A stretch of 48,494 nt of DNA from Clostridia bacterium (GTDB lineage: Bacteria > Bacillota > Clostridia > Oscillospirales > Butyricicoccaceae): contig JAJPXP010000027.1 in the NCBI GenBank assembly GCA_021205365.1, forward strand, positions 1 through 48,494. The letters are read 5' to 3'. Shown here in pieces: positions 41,777 to 48,494 of the stretch. Within the stretch, counting starts at the first letter, position 1. Every line of letters begins with the position of its first letter. Below the pieces are notes generated by a model. It saw only the letters and a list, made by a program, of their open reading frames with translations, did not search any database and was not told the DNA's origin. Both the position numbers and the translations under genes were made by a program.

Positions 41777-42769
41777 ATGAAAAACTGTCAGGAAGAGCTT
41801 TTTCAGAATGTGCGCAACTCGTTAATAGCCTCTGGTTTTAGTCCCGTATCCATTGACCGTATAATAAATATTTTCATTATTAATCTCAATGAATATGATA
41901 TTACAGAAAAATGTACGGCTATTGAAGTCCGCGAAACCACATCTGAAAAAATATTAAAGTTATATGCAGGAATCCTTTTAACAGAAGGAAAAACTCAAAA
42001 AACAGTCTACGGATATGTTCGGCTGATTTCCCGTTTTCTGTACGAGATGAATAAACCTTTACTCGAAGTAAATGTTTTTGATATCCGTGTATGGTTGGCA
42101 AAAATGCAACAACAAGTATCTTTGAGAACCTGTGAAAACTACAGGTCGTATCTGTCCGCTTTTTATCAATGGCTTACGCGGGAAGAACTGATTTCCACCA
42201 ATCCCACTGCAAAGATCAAACCCATCAAATACGATGATGTTGTGCGGCTGCCATTCAGTGAGATTGAGCTTGACGCCTTGCGGAGCGCTTGTGCAACCCT
42301 CCGGGAACGTGCCGAATTTGAGTTATTTATATCCAGTGGCGTGCGAGTTTCAGAACTGTGCGCCATGAATATAACCGACATCAATTTAAATTCCCTTGAT
42401 GTCCTTGTTCGGGAAGGAAAGGGAAATAAACAGAGAACTACATATATTAACACTGTTTGTGCGGTCCATCTGAAGCGTTATCTGGAATCTCGCACGGATG
42501 ATGCACAGTATCTTTTCATTACCCGAAATCATACACGACTAACCAAAAGCGCTGCTGAATCCGATTTGAAGAGGATCGGGCAGCGTGCTAATGTCCCCAT
42601 CACCCATCCTCACAGATGCAGGCGAACGTTTGCCAGTGATCTTGCACGCAAAGGCATGGATGTCCGGACAATCCAGCAGTTGATGGGGCATTCCAACATC
42701 AATACTACAATGGGATATATAACCTTATCCAATGAACATATTAAGAATGAATACCGCCGGTTTGCATAA
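41777..42769 (+). CDS. Tyrosine recombinase / integrase (XerC/D-like)
   Basis: Site-specific recombinase of 330 aa. An N-terminal SAM-like core-binding domain (about 55-150, L-L-T-E-G-K-T-Q-K-T-V-Y-G-Y-V-R) precedes the catalytic domain. Catalytic residues seen are Arg in S-S-G-V-R-V-S-E-L, H-x-x-R in H-P-H-R-C-R-R-T-F-A, His in M-G-H-S-N-I-N-T-T and the tyrosine in M-G-Y-I-T. The ATG is 7 bp after AAGGAG. It lies beside the disrupted 5' end of the cysteine-rich gene, the position expected for an integrase next to its attachment site. It is controlled by the palindrome-containing promoter and ends in a 21-bp hairpin terminator. Confidence 0.9.
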   Translation: MKNCQEELFQNVRNSLIASGFSPVSIDRIINIFIINLNEYDITEKCTAIEVRETTSEKILKLYAGILLTEGKTQKTVYGYVRLISRFLYEMNKPLLEVNVFDIRVWLAKMQQQVSLRTCENYRSYLSAFYQWLTREELISTNPTAKIKPIKYDDVVRLPFSEIELDALRSACATLRERAEFELFISSGVRVSELCAMNITDINLNSLDVLVREGKGNKQRTTYINTVCAVHLKRYLESRTDDAQYLFITRNHTRLTKSAAESDLKRIGQRANVPITHPHRCRRTFASDLARKGMDVRTIQQLMGHSNINTTMGYITLSNEHIKNEYRRFA

Positions 42770-42832
42770 ACCTTCTGAGGGTGTCGCAAAATCATGAATG
42801 TAGATGATTGATTGACATTCTCGCCCTATCTA

Positions 42833-42890
42833 TACAAAAAACCGGAAAGAATCTTTTGTTTTGTTGATTCTTTCCGGTTTTTTGTATTTT
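42833..42890 (+). terminator. Terminator of the integrase gene (perfect 21-bp stem)
   Basis: The left arm 42833-42853 (TACAAAAAACCGG...) is the exact complement of the right arm 42866-42886, with a 12-nt T-rich loop; further T's follow. It is likely to work in both directions. Confidence 0.85.
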
Positions 42891-43351
42891 TAAATCTCAC
42901 TACATGCCAGCAGCAACCTGAATTTTTTGAAAGAGTTCTTCTGTGCATTTATTTTCAGATATACGCTTATCAGTGTATGCCTGTATTAAATAGTTTGGAA
43001 AGTAAGATTTGACATATTTGTCCCAAAGTGTACAGAAATGCGCCGATATGCGTCAAAAGTGCTGTCAAATCGCTGTCAGACTTTTGGTGGTATAGTAGTG
43101 CGATTGAGCCATCTAGCTCTTTGGCTTTTGCCTTTTCCGCAGCAATTCATGACCACCGTGCTTTGCTTATTCATACTGAAGGTCTGCATTACATCGTGAC
43201 CTAAATACAGCAATTTGCTCGTTACAACCGCTTTCTGCACGTTGTAACGGGCTTATCTTGTTTCAATGAATTATCACCAGAAATACATTGTAATTGAGCC
43301 CCGAATTCTGTGTAATCTCTAAAACAATAGTGTAGAAATGAAATATAGATC
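42891..43351. other. Non-coding remnant region between integrase and helicase cassette
   Basis: No full gene. A 37-codon minus-strand frame (43076-43189; M-Q-T-F-S-M-N-K-Q-S through R-T-T-I-P-P-K-V) looks like the end of a mobile-element small protein and has only a weak ribosome binding site. An inverted repeat CGTTACAAC / GTTGTAACG lies at 43220-43249. I could not identify the parent element. Confidence 0.4.
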
Positions 43352-45625
43352 CTATAATTTTTCAATCTTTATTCTTTCATTTTCAATAGCATGACTGAGA
43401 CAGTCCGAAATTCGATGTGTTCCTGAGTTAAGCATCAATACAGAATATTGGGCACGTGAGCATGCCAGATAAAGTTTATTCAATGCGCTATAGCGCAAAA
43501 AATTCTTTGAAATATCAACAATTCCCTCAGCTGGTACACGCCCTTGATCAATTCCAGGCAAAATAACTGCTTTGAATTCTAGACCATTAATATAATCAGG
43601 TGTAGTCACCACTACCTTTCTCCGATCTCCAGTCTCCCCAGTATTTCTGCTCAGAAGCCAATTTATATCATAACCTCCTAATTGTGAAATATCTCCCCAA
43701 AGGTTGATTAACAATTCATCCAGAAATATAACACCAATCTCATTCGGCTGGCACTTATATTTATTCACCAGTCTTCGAACATGCTCCCCAATCGAATCCA
43801 TCATCTCGCGGTCTCCCGAATACTGTAATAGCTTCGGTACATCACACAACGCTTCTTCTTTCGCAGTAAAGCCACTCTGATATTCTACATACGGATTAAC
43901 AAAATTCTGAAATAACATCGCTCCAGATGCCGTAATGGAAGCACACAACTCTGTAATCATAGGTGAGCAGCGGAAGACCGTTGAATATTCTAATCTTTCC
44001 ACTTTCTTACCAATTAATTCTTTTTCAAAATAATTGTCGGAATGATCGCCACGCTCACCAATTGCTTGGCTATAATCCAGCGCAAAACAAATTGGAATCG
44101 TTTTCTGTGTAACGTCATCAGTCAAGTAATGGAATAGTTGCTGCTCATTCAGATTAAATAAATGCATTTCATCCACAAATAGATATTGAAATCCTTCCTG
44201 AACTCGTTTTCTCCTCCAAAGAGGTGCATCCAACCGCGTCAAAGCTTCAAGAGATACATCGTCTGTATCATAAACATTGAGTGTCTCCAGATAGTCTTGG
44301 TATTTCATGAAGACTTTATAGATAAATTCTTTATCATATTCGTTCTCCTCAGGAATACCATTCTCTATCGGTTTCATCATTTTATATCGTTCCCAATCTT
44401 GGCCAGCTATGCCTTTAATTCGGGTGCTGAACTCATGCTGTAACATAACTGAGATCTGTACAATATTTTCCTCAGATAAATACCGCAGAAAACGGTCTGA
44501 TATCATATTTTTGTACGTGTCATATTGAACTTTTTTTACTTGCTCAAAAGCTTCCCGAATCAGTTCTAACTGATTTTGCTTCGCCTCATTAGCATCATGG
44601 TCAACCAATTGTGTTGGCTCAATGTGAATATATTCTGCGCACCACGATAGCAGAGTCTGTACCCGAATTGACCTCGGCTGCTCAGAATCTATCCATTTAT
44701 TTGCTCCTAACTGAATCAGCTGCTGGCGAACCACTTCTTCCGTGGAATCACTGTGAGTTAGAAAAATTATTCTGATAGGCTCTCCAGTTGATTCTGCTTT
44801 TTTTAACATGTAAATCGCACGTAAAATAAGAGATACTGTTTTGCCTGTACCAGCAGGTCCTTCCACACGAATCGGAGAATTAACATTTTCTGACATTACT
44901 ACTTTGCGCTGCGGTTCTGTCAGCCTCTCGATTTGTTTTTCATATGGGAAATACTTGAATCCATCTTGCTGAACGATAGAACTGTTTTCAATAACATTGA
45001 TTGATGATTGTGTAGTTTCTACTTCTATATTCTTTTGATCTTCAAATTGTTGCCTGATCTCATGATAAGCAGTCCAAAAACTATTGCCCGCATTAGTGTA
45101 ATTTCCGTAATCAGGTTCTGGCGCCTGTGACAAATTAATCGTCGTCTGATTGGTGAAGTCGTAGGCCAAAACACATTTATCCATGTTTCTCTTCGCCAAT
45201 CGCGAAACATCAGGATTCCGAATCACAACAATGTGTTCTGCGATTCCCGCAGAAAAAGAAAATGGAAAGATCGCAGATTTATTCTGGAACGTTTTTTCGC
45301 AAGCTACAAAAGGCATATCTTCCCAATACCGGATGCAAAATCGGAACAACTTTTGCATGGCCATCAACAATTCTGCATCAGATTTCTGCTGAAAAATCAA
45401 ACACTTTTCTGTATCAATGACTAAGAAAGTCTTCTGCACTTTTTCTCCTACAAACAGAATTCCATGATTCGTTTGTTTTACTACGATTCCTCTCAGAGAA
45501 AATTCATCTCTTTGATCACATAAATAACGAATAAATGCTTTTCCAGTACTATATTCAAGGCTCTGCAGCTCTGGATGGTTTATCATAAGCTCTACTGCGC
45601 TTTTTTCAAAAAGTAAATACTTCAT
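43352..45625 (-). CDS. Superfamily I (UvrD/Rep-like) helicase with unknown N-terminal domain
   Basis: Protein of 757 aa. Residues 1-225 form an N-terminal domain I do not recognise. The helicase core has the Q-type motif L-T-E-P-Q-R-K-V-V (235-243), Walker A G-P-A-G-T-G-K-T (256-263), Walker B L-F-V-D-E-M-H (482-488), the S-T-V-F-R-C-S motif, G-L-E-F-K-A-V-I-L-P and L-Y-L-A-C-S-R-A-Q as motif VI. Motif I differs slightly from housekeeping UvrD/PcrA. It overlaps the upstream partner gene by 4 bp (ATGA type), showing a two-gene operon. It lies inside the integrated region, so a role in phage defence or element biology is a reasonable guess. Confidence 0.82.
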   Translation of the reverse strand: MKYLLFEKSAVELMINHPELQSLEYSTGKAFIRYLCDQRDEFSLRGIVVKQTNHGILFVGEKVQKTFLVIDTEKCLIFQQKSDAELLMAMQKLFRFCIRYWEDMPFVACEKTFQNKSAIFPFSFSAGIAEHIVVIRNPDVSRLAKRNMDKCVLAYDFTNQTTINLSQAPEPDYGNYTNAGNSFWTAYHEIRQQFEDQKNIEVETTQSSINVIENSSIVQQDGFKYFPYEKQIERLTEPQRKVVMSENVNSPIRVEGPAGTGKTVSLILRAIYMLKKAESTGEPIRIIFLTHSDSTEEVVRQQLIQLGANKWIDSEQPRSIRVQTLLSWCAEYIHIEPTQLVDHDANEAKQNQLELIREAFEQVKKVQYDTYKNMISDRFLRYLSEENIVQISVMLQHEFSTRIKGIAGQDWERYKMMKPIENGIPEENEYDKEFIYKVFMKYQDYLETLNVYDTDDVSLEALTRLDAPLWRRKRVQEGFQYLFVDEMHLFNLNEQQLFHYLTDDVTQKTIPICFALDYSQAIGERGDHSDNYFEKELIGKKVERLEYSTVFRCSPMITELCASITASGAMLFQNFVNPYVEYQSGFTAKEEALCDVPKLLQYSGDREMMDSIGEHVRRLVNKYKCQPNEIGVIFLDELLINLWGDISQLGGYDINWLLSRNTGETGDRRKVVVTTPDYINGLEFKAVILPGIDQGRVPAEGIVDISKNFLRYSALNKLYLACSRAQYSVLMLNSGTHRISDCLSHAIENERIKIEKL

Positions 45626-46491
45626 ATAGTCTCCTTTCCGTCGTTTATAAAGGATTCACAATAGTTTTCTACGGTCGTCTTTGCCCAGTTATCCACCCCA
45701 ATACGTATAAATGCATTTGCAAAATGTTGAAGTAAATATTCTGTCCACGGAGACTGAATTTGATATAATTTAACAATAAAATCATCTTCATCTTCAAAAT
45801 AAAACAAGTGATTTATCTCGGCTCGTTGATCCTCCGACATTATTGTCTGGTAATCGTACTGACCATGTTCAATCGGCCATTTATGCTTTATATCAATTTG
45901 CATGATATCATACAAATCCACTACTATTCCATCTACTTTTGCCGTATCGTTATTGTTGTATCCGGATTCTGGGATAAGGCAAAATTTCATATTTGCTCCA
46001 TTATTTAATTCCTCAATTTTAGACTTGAATCGCCTTTTATTTTCTCCTAAAAATTTTTTTATTATTTTCGAATCAGCAACCTGTGAACTGCTGTTCAAAC
46101 AATCTTTCCATTCCTGCAATCTCTTTTCAATTTGTTTCCATTGTTTATCCTTAGCAGCAATGGAATGGTCTGATTCATTTATTTTTCTAAACAAATCAAG
46201 TGTTTTATCTGTCCCCCATTCTTCCAGAGTATCTCTATTTAAGCCATGTTTATTTATAATATCTTGAAAAGAGTTCAAAATTTCTTTAATTTTATCCAAA
46301 CATATAGATGGATACAGACATTTTTCGATCCATGTACTCAAAGGAAGAGCCGTTAGCATATGAAGGCTCTTGGTTTTATCCTGAGCCAAATCACAGCGTG
46401 CTGAAATAATAATTCCAAAGCATTTTGTATCTGGATATCGAATTGAGCGAATATTATTGAGAATCGATCCCTGCGTAATCTTGACGTCCAT
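45622..46491 (-). CDS. Unknown partner protein of the helicase (contains S-A-R-C-D-L-A motif)
   Basis: I do not recognise this 289-aa protein. It begins M-D-V-K-I-T-Q-G-S-I-L and soon has F-G-I-I-I-S-A-R-C-D-L-A-Q-D-K, a pattern reminiscent of the S/T-x-x-C-D-L/I motif in small proteins encoded with phage-defence genes. The middle (about 95-175) is a Lys/Glu-rich helical region; the C-terminus has several acidic and aromatic patches. No membrane segment is seen. The start at 46491 follows GGGTGGGGG on the minus strand. It is the first gene of the two-gene operon, with a 5' UTR containing a nested inverted repeat. Confidence 0.75.
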   Translation of the reverse strand: MDVKITQGSILNNIRSIRYPDTKCFGIIISARCDLAQDKTKSLHMLTALPLSTWIEKCLYPSICLDKIKEILNSFQDIINKHGLNRDTLEEWGTDKTLDLFRKINESDHSIAAKDKQWKQIEKRLQEWKDCLNSSSQVADSKIIKKFLGENKRRFKSKIEELNNGANMKFCLIPESGYNNNDTAKVDGIVVDLYDIMQIDIKHKWPIEHGQYDYQTIMSEDQRAEINHLFYFEDEDDFIVKLYQIQSPWTEYLLQHFANAFIRIGVDNWAKTTVENYCESFINDGKETI

Positions 46492-46506
46492 AGTTCCCCC
46501 ACCCAA

Positions 46507-46557
46507 TAGGAGTGATATCTGAAGTTGAATCAAACACACACAGTTGATTCACTCCTA
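46507..46557. repeat. Nested inverted repeats in the leader of the helicase cassette
   Basis: TAGGAGTGA (46507-46515) pairs with TCACTCCTA (46549-46557). Inside, TGAATCAA (46526-46533) pairs with TTGATTCA (46544-46551). They lie between the promoter and the first gene and may be a regulator site or RNA structure. Confidence 0.6.
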
Positions 46558-46580
46558 ACCTTTCTGTATTCTCTATAAAA

Positions 46581-46609
46581 ATTATAACAAGTTGCCCTCC
46601 TTTTTTCAA
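46581..46609 (-). promoter_or_regulatory. Promoter of the helicase cassette
   Basis: On the minus strand TTGAAA (46609-46604) and TATAAT (46586-46581), 17-bp spacer. Confidence 0.75.
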
Positions 46610-47022
46610 TATAGGTTATAAGTTATTTGCCTTCCTTATACCGATATTGTTTTTCGCTTACCGTCTACTATTGATCAACAACAAATATATTATAAAATCG
46701 TCCGAAAATATAAATACGATACACCTACAGCAAGCTTTTTTATTTCAAATAATAATCTAATTGTATTTTTTGTCTATGGAAAATAATTTCGGGATTGTGA
46801 ATACGTCCTGCTATCTCTAGGTATTATACATCAGTTTCTCTGTTTTGACTGCAGTTTAAGTTCTCGCACCACAATAACTCAGCGGATGTGATAATTCGCA
46901 CATTTATACATTAATCAACATTATCTATTATCCATAATCTTGTGTTTGATTTTGACTAAGATATGGGTTTATGTACGTAAAGTAATTAAAGATAAACATT
47001 CAACAGAAGAACATAAAACACA
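46610..47022. other. AT-rich intergenic region
   Basis: About 400 bp without a convincing gene. A short plus-strand frame near 46940-47158 has no ribosome binding site and crosses the endolysin terminator, so I do not call it. Confidence 0.5.
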
Positions 47023-47050
47023 GGAAGCAGGCCACAGCCCGCTTCCCTTT
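47020..47050 (-). terminator. Terminator of the endolysin gene
   Basis: GGAAGC...GCTTCC stem with partly paired G/C-rich interior (47023-47046), followed on the minus strand by TGTGTTTTATG. Confidence 0.55.
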
Positions 47051-47154
47051 CGCATGTTCATTCGTTTTCTTCTGCTGGTTTTAGTTTGCATTTTGCACTA
47101 CTGTAATAACTCCGGCAAGTATGGTAATGCGTACACTCTGCGTAGTTACGGACC

Positions 47155-48285
47155 TTAGGTGTTTTCCATGGTCTCCTCCGCATTTGACAGTGTCGCTGTC
47201 AAATGATAGGCCTCCGTGCATCTGACATCATAGCCCATCTCCCGCAACATCGGGCCGATGGCCGCAAGATGGGTATCGGCATTCAGGAATGCGCCAGGCG
47301 CGTTGATCGCGTTGCCGTTGATCATCACCTCTACGTTGTTCAGCTCAACAACACGCTCCTTGGTTGTACTGTTATAGGACAGCTTCAGTCCCAAAGTGGC
47401 GCACAATTCGCGCAGGCTCACATAAGTAATACCGTCCTTGGTGATGGCGTTAAAATTCTTCTTCACGCCATTGATGACGTGTGGGGTGGATTCTACCATT
47501 TCTTTATCCTCCTGATTTGATGTATTTGCATTGGTTGATGCGGTATCGACGGTGTACACACTGCTGATATAGCCGTAATCGCTGTCATACTTAATCTTAT
47601 ACCAGTTGCCGGAAACGCCGACAACCTCGGCAGTCTGACCGCTGGATAAGCTGCCGATCACACTGTACGATGTTCCTGGACCAGAACGGACATTCAGGGT
47701 GCCGTCATCGGATACAACAGTTACTGTCTTTGTCAAGGCTGTTACTGTAATCTCGGTCAGCTTAGACTTAAATGCAGTCCACTTGCTGTAATTCTTTTTT
47801 CCAATCCAGCCTGTCCAACCCGGACAAGACTTGCCATTGACATCAAAATGCCGGTAAACGCGGCTTGCCGGGATGCTGTATTTTGTCATCAGTGTTTTTG
47901 TCAACACAACAGCGTTTGCAATTGTTGCATCCGTGATTGCTCCGTTTTTACTGCACATCTCAATGGAAATGCTATTGCTGTTGGTAATTGTGCCGTACAT
48001 GGTGCCGCCTCCCGTAGATTTGCAGTCGCTGTACTTGCTGCCGCCGACAGCCCATGCGATACGGGTATCCGGGATGGACTGATATACTGTCGTGTCATCT
48101 ACAAAATAATGTGCACCAGCTTTGCGCGTATTGCTACCGTTCAGGCCGAAATAGTTTGCATTTCCCTTGGCGGTATCCGTCTTATTTCCGGTGTAATGCA
48201 GGATAATGTACTTGATAGCTGATGCTGACCGCGTAGAGCCATAGGACAGGCTTTTTGCAGTCAGTGTGTGAAATGTATAACTCAT
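47155..48285 (-). CDS. N-acetylmuramoyl-L-alanine amidase (phage endolysin type)
   Basis: Peptidoglycan hydrolase of 376 aa with three modules. The amidase_2 domain (residues 1-175) has the zinc-site histidines in I-I-L-H-Y-T-G and V-Y-R-H-F-D-V-N-G-K-S-C-P-G. An SH3 domain follows (about 190-250, L-N-V-R-S-G-P-G-T-S-Y), then a copper-amine-oxidase-like stalk domain (G-V-K-K-N-F-N-A through L-R-E-M-G-Y-D-V). There is no signal peptide, as expected for an endolysin released through a holin. The holin gene lies just upstream on the same strand, so this is the lysis module of a prophage. Domestic cell-wall hydrolases of this type usually carry signal peptides, which this lacks. Confidence 0.88.
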   Translation of the reverse strand: MSYTFHTLTAKSLSYGSTRSASAIKYIILHYTGNKTDTAKGNANYFGLNGSNTRKAGAHYFVDDTTVYQSIPDTRIAWAVGGSKYSDCKSTGGGTMYGTITNSNSISIEMCSKNGAITDATIANAVVLTKTLMTKYSIPASRVYRHFDVNGKSCPGWTGWIGKKNYSKWTAFKSKLTEITVTALTKTVTVVSDDGTLNVRSGPGTSYSVIGSLSSGQTAEVVGVSGNWYKIKYDSDYGYISSVYTVDTASTNANTSNQEDKEMVESTPHVINGVKKNFNAITKDGITYVSLRELCATLGLKLSYNSTTKERVVELNNVEVMINGNAINAPGAFLNADTHLAAIGPMLREMGYDVRCTEAYHLTATLSNAEETMENT

Positions 48286-48362
48286 TCGTTATCGCTTCCT
48301 TTCCAGATAATAATAATCCTCCAAAATTTGTTGTCTGCGTGGATTAATTGAAAAACTGTGAA

Positions 48363-48494
48363 TTAACCGTTATCGCCATCCATTTTTACTTCCGGCAGAC
48401 CTGCAATGCTGGTCAGAACAGACAGCACGCCAGCCAATGCAGATGCGGATGCTACATACTTCCAGTCAACTTGTCCCATTGCAGCCGCCGTACC
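48363..48494 (-). CDS. Putative holin, C-terminal end (gene runs off the window)
   Basis: Open frame of 43 visible codons reaching the right edge: D-W-K-Y-V-A-S-A-S-A-L-A-G-V-L-S-V-L-T-S then I-A-G-L-P-E-V and a short acidic tail. The hydrophobic helix followed by G-L-P-E-V resembles the ends of small phage holins. It ends 78 bp before the endolysin start in the same direction. The N-terminal part is outside the window, so the family is a guess. Confidence 0.55.
   Translation of the reverse strand, partial: GTAAAMGQVDWKYVASASALAGVLSVLTSIAGLPEVKMDGDNG

Larger units (their letters stand above)
41380..48494. mobile_element. Putative integrated element (tyrosine integrase at left end; continues past the window)
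   Basis: The region starts next to the broken 5' part of the cysteine-rich gene. It carries an RHH regulator with a tyrosine integrase, an AT-rich remnant, a helicase cassette and, at the right edge, an endolysin and holin. Codon use and AT content differ from the housekeeping run. It may be one prophage or several elements side by side; the right border and attachment repeats are not visible. Confidence 0.4.

Noticed and set aside
46940-47158. Possible small plus-strand membrane protein
   Set aside because: TTG start without a ribosome binding site and crossing the endolysin terminator; hydrophobic stretch is short.
1-48494. tRNA genes, rRNA genes, CRISPR arrays, IS elements with terminal repeats
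   Set aside because: Looked for but not seen; no regular spaced repeats and no transposase apart from the two site-specific recombinases.

Overview
The window is chromosomal DNA from a low-to-moderate GC, spore-forming Clostridia (Firmicutes), probably an Oscillospiraceae/Butyricicoccaceae-type gut anaerobe. The evidence is a long minus-strand housekeeping run with clostridial gene order (radical SAM TIGR03960 - DUF2344 - miaB - mutS - mutL - miaA - hfq - HlyD-like - yggS - sepF - yggT - divIVA - ileS - lspA - rluD-like - HAD), a sporulation-type YtaF protein, a 4-hydroxybutyrate dehydrogenase of the Clostridium kluyveri type, and strong AGGAGG ribosome binding sites. The species assignment is inference.

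Layout. 1-3.2 kb: Na/Pi cotransporter (5' end outside the window), TetR regulator, EcsC-family protein. 3.2-7.7 kb: a 560-bp gap with a perfect 19-bp inverted repeat, 4-hydroxybutyrate dehydrogenase, rplS with a structured leader, a GH13 glucosidase, ytaF. 7.7-13.9 kb (minus): Uup-like ABC-F ATPase, murD, the RNase P RNA gene with a near-consensus promoter, a Nudix hydrolase, asparagine synthetase. 14.2-19.0 kb (plus): a five-gene cluster of circularly permuted ATP-grasp, alpha-E protein, transglutaminase and two succinylglutamate desuccinylase-like (M14) proteins; the second M14 protein has lost its zinc-ligand histidines. 19.2-37.9 kb (minus): the housekeeping run. 38.0-38.9 kb: an unrecognised coiled-coil protein.

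From 39.0 kb rightward the DNA is accessory. Two minus-strand fragments, 39048-39482 and 40942-about 41350, look like the C-terminal and the N-terminal/middle parts of one cysteine-rich clostridial protein. Between them sits a 1,459-bp segment carrying only a short serine recombinase and a MutT-type Nudix hydrolase. Both junctions carry TCTA at the same codon position, so excision at that tetranucleotide would rejoin the gene in frame (...A-V-E-T-L-D-P...). This resembles the skin-type elements that interrupt sporulation genes, in miniature. The same gene also seems broken at its 5' end, next to a ribbon-helix-helix repressor and a tyrosine integrase. That integrase promoter has a perfect palindrome filling its -35/-10 spacer.

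Beyond the integrase come a non-coding remnant region, a two-gene cassette (superfamily I helicase plus an unrecognised partner; candidate phage defence), and at the right edge a prophage lysis module (endolysin plus the end of a holin). The element therefore probably continues past the window. The doubly interrupted gene is the strongest candidate for a new system; the ATP-grasp cluster and the helicase cassette follow.
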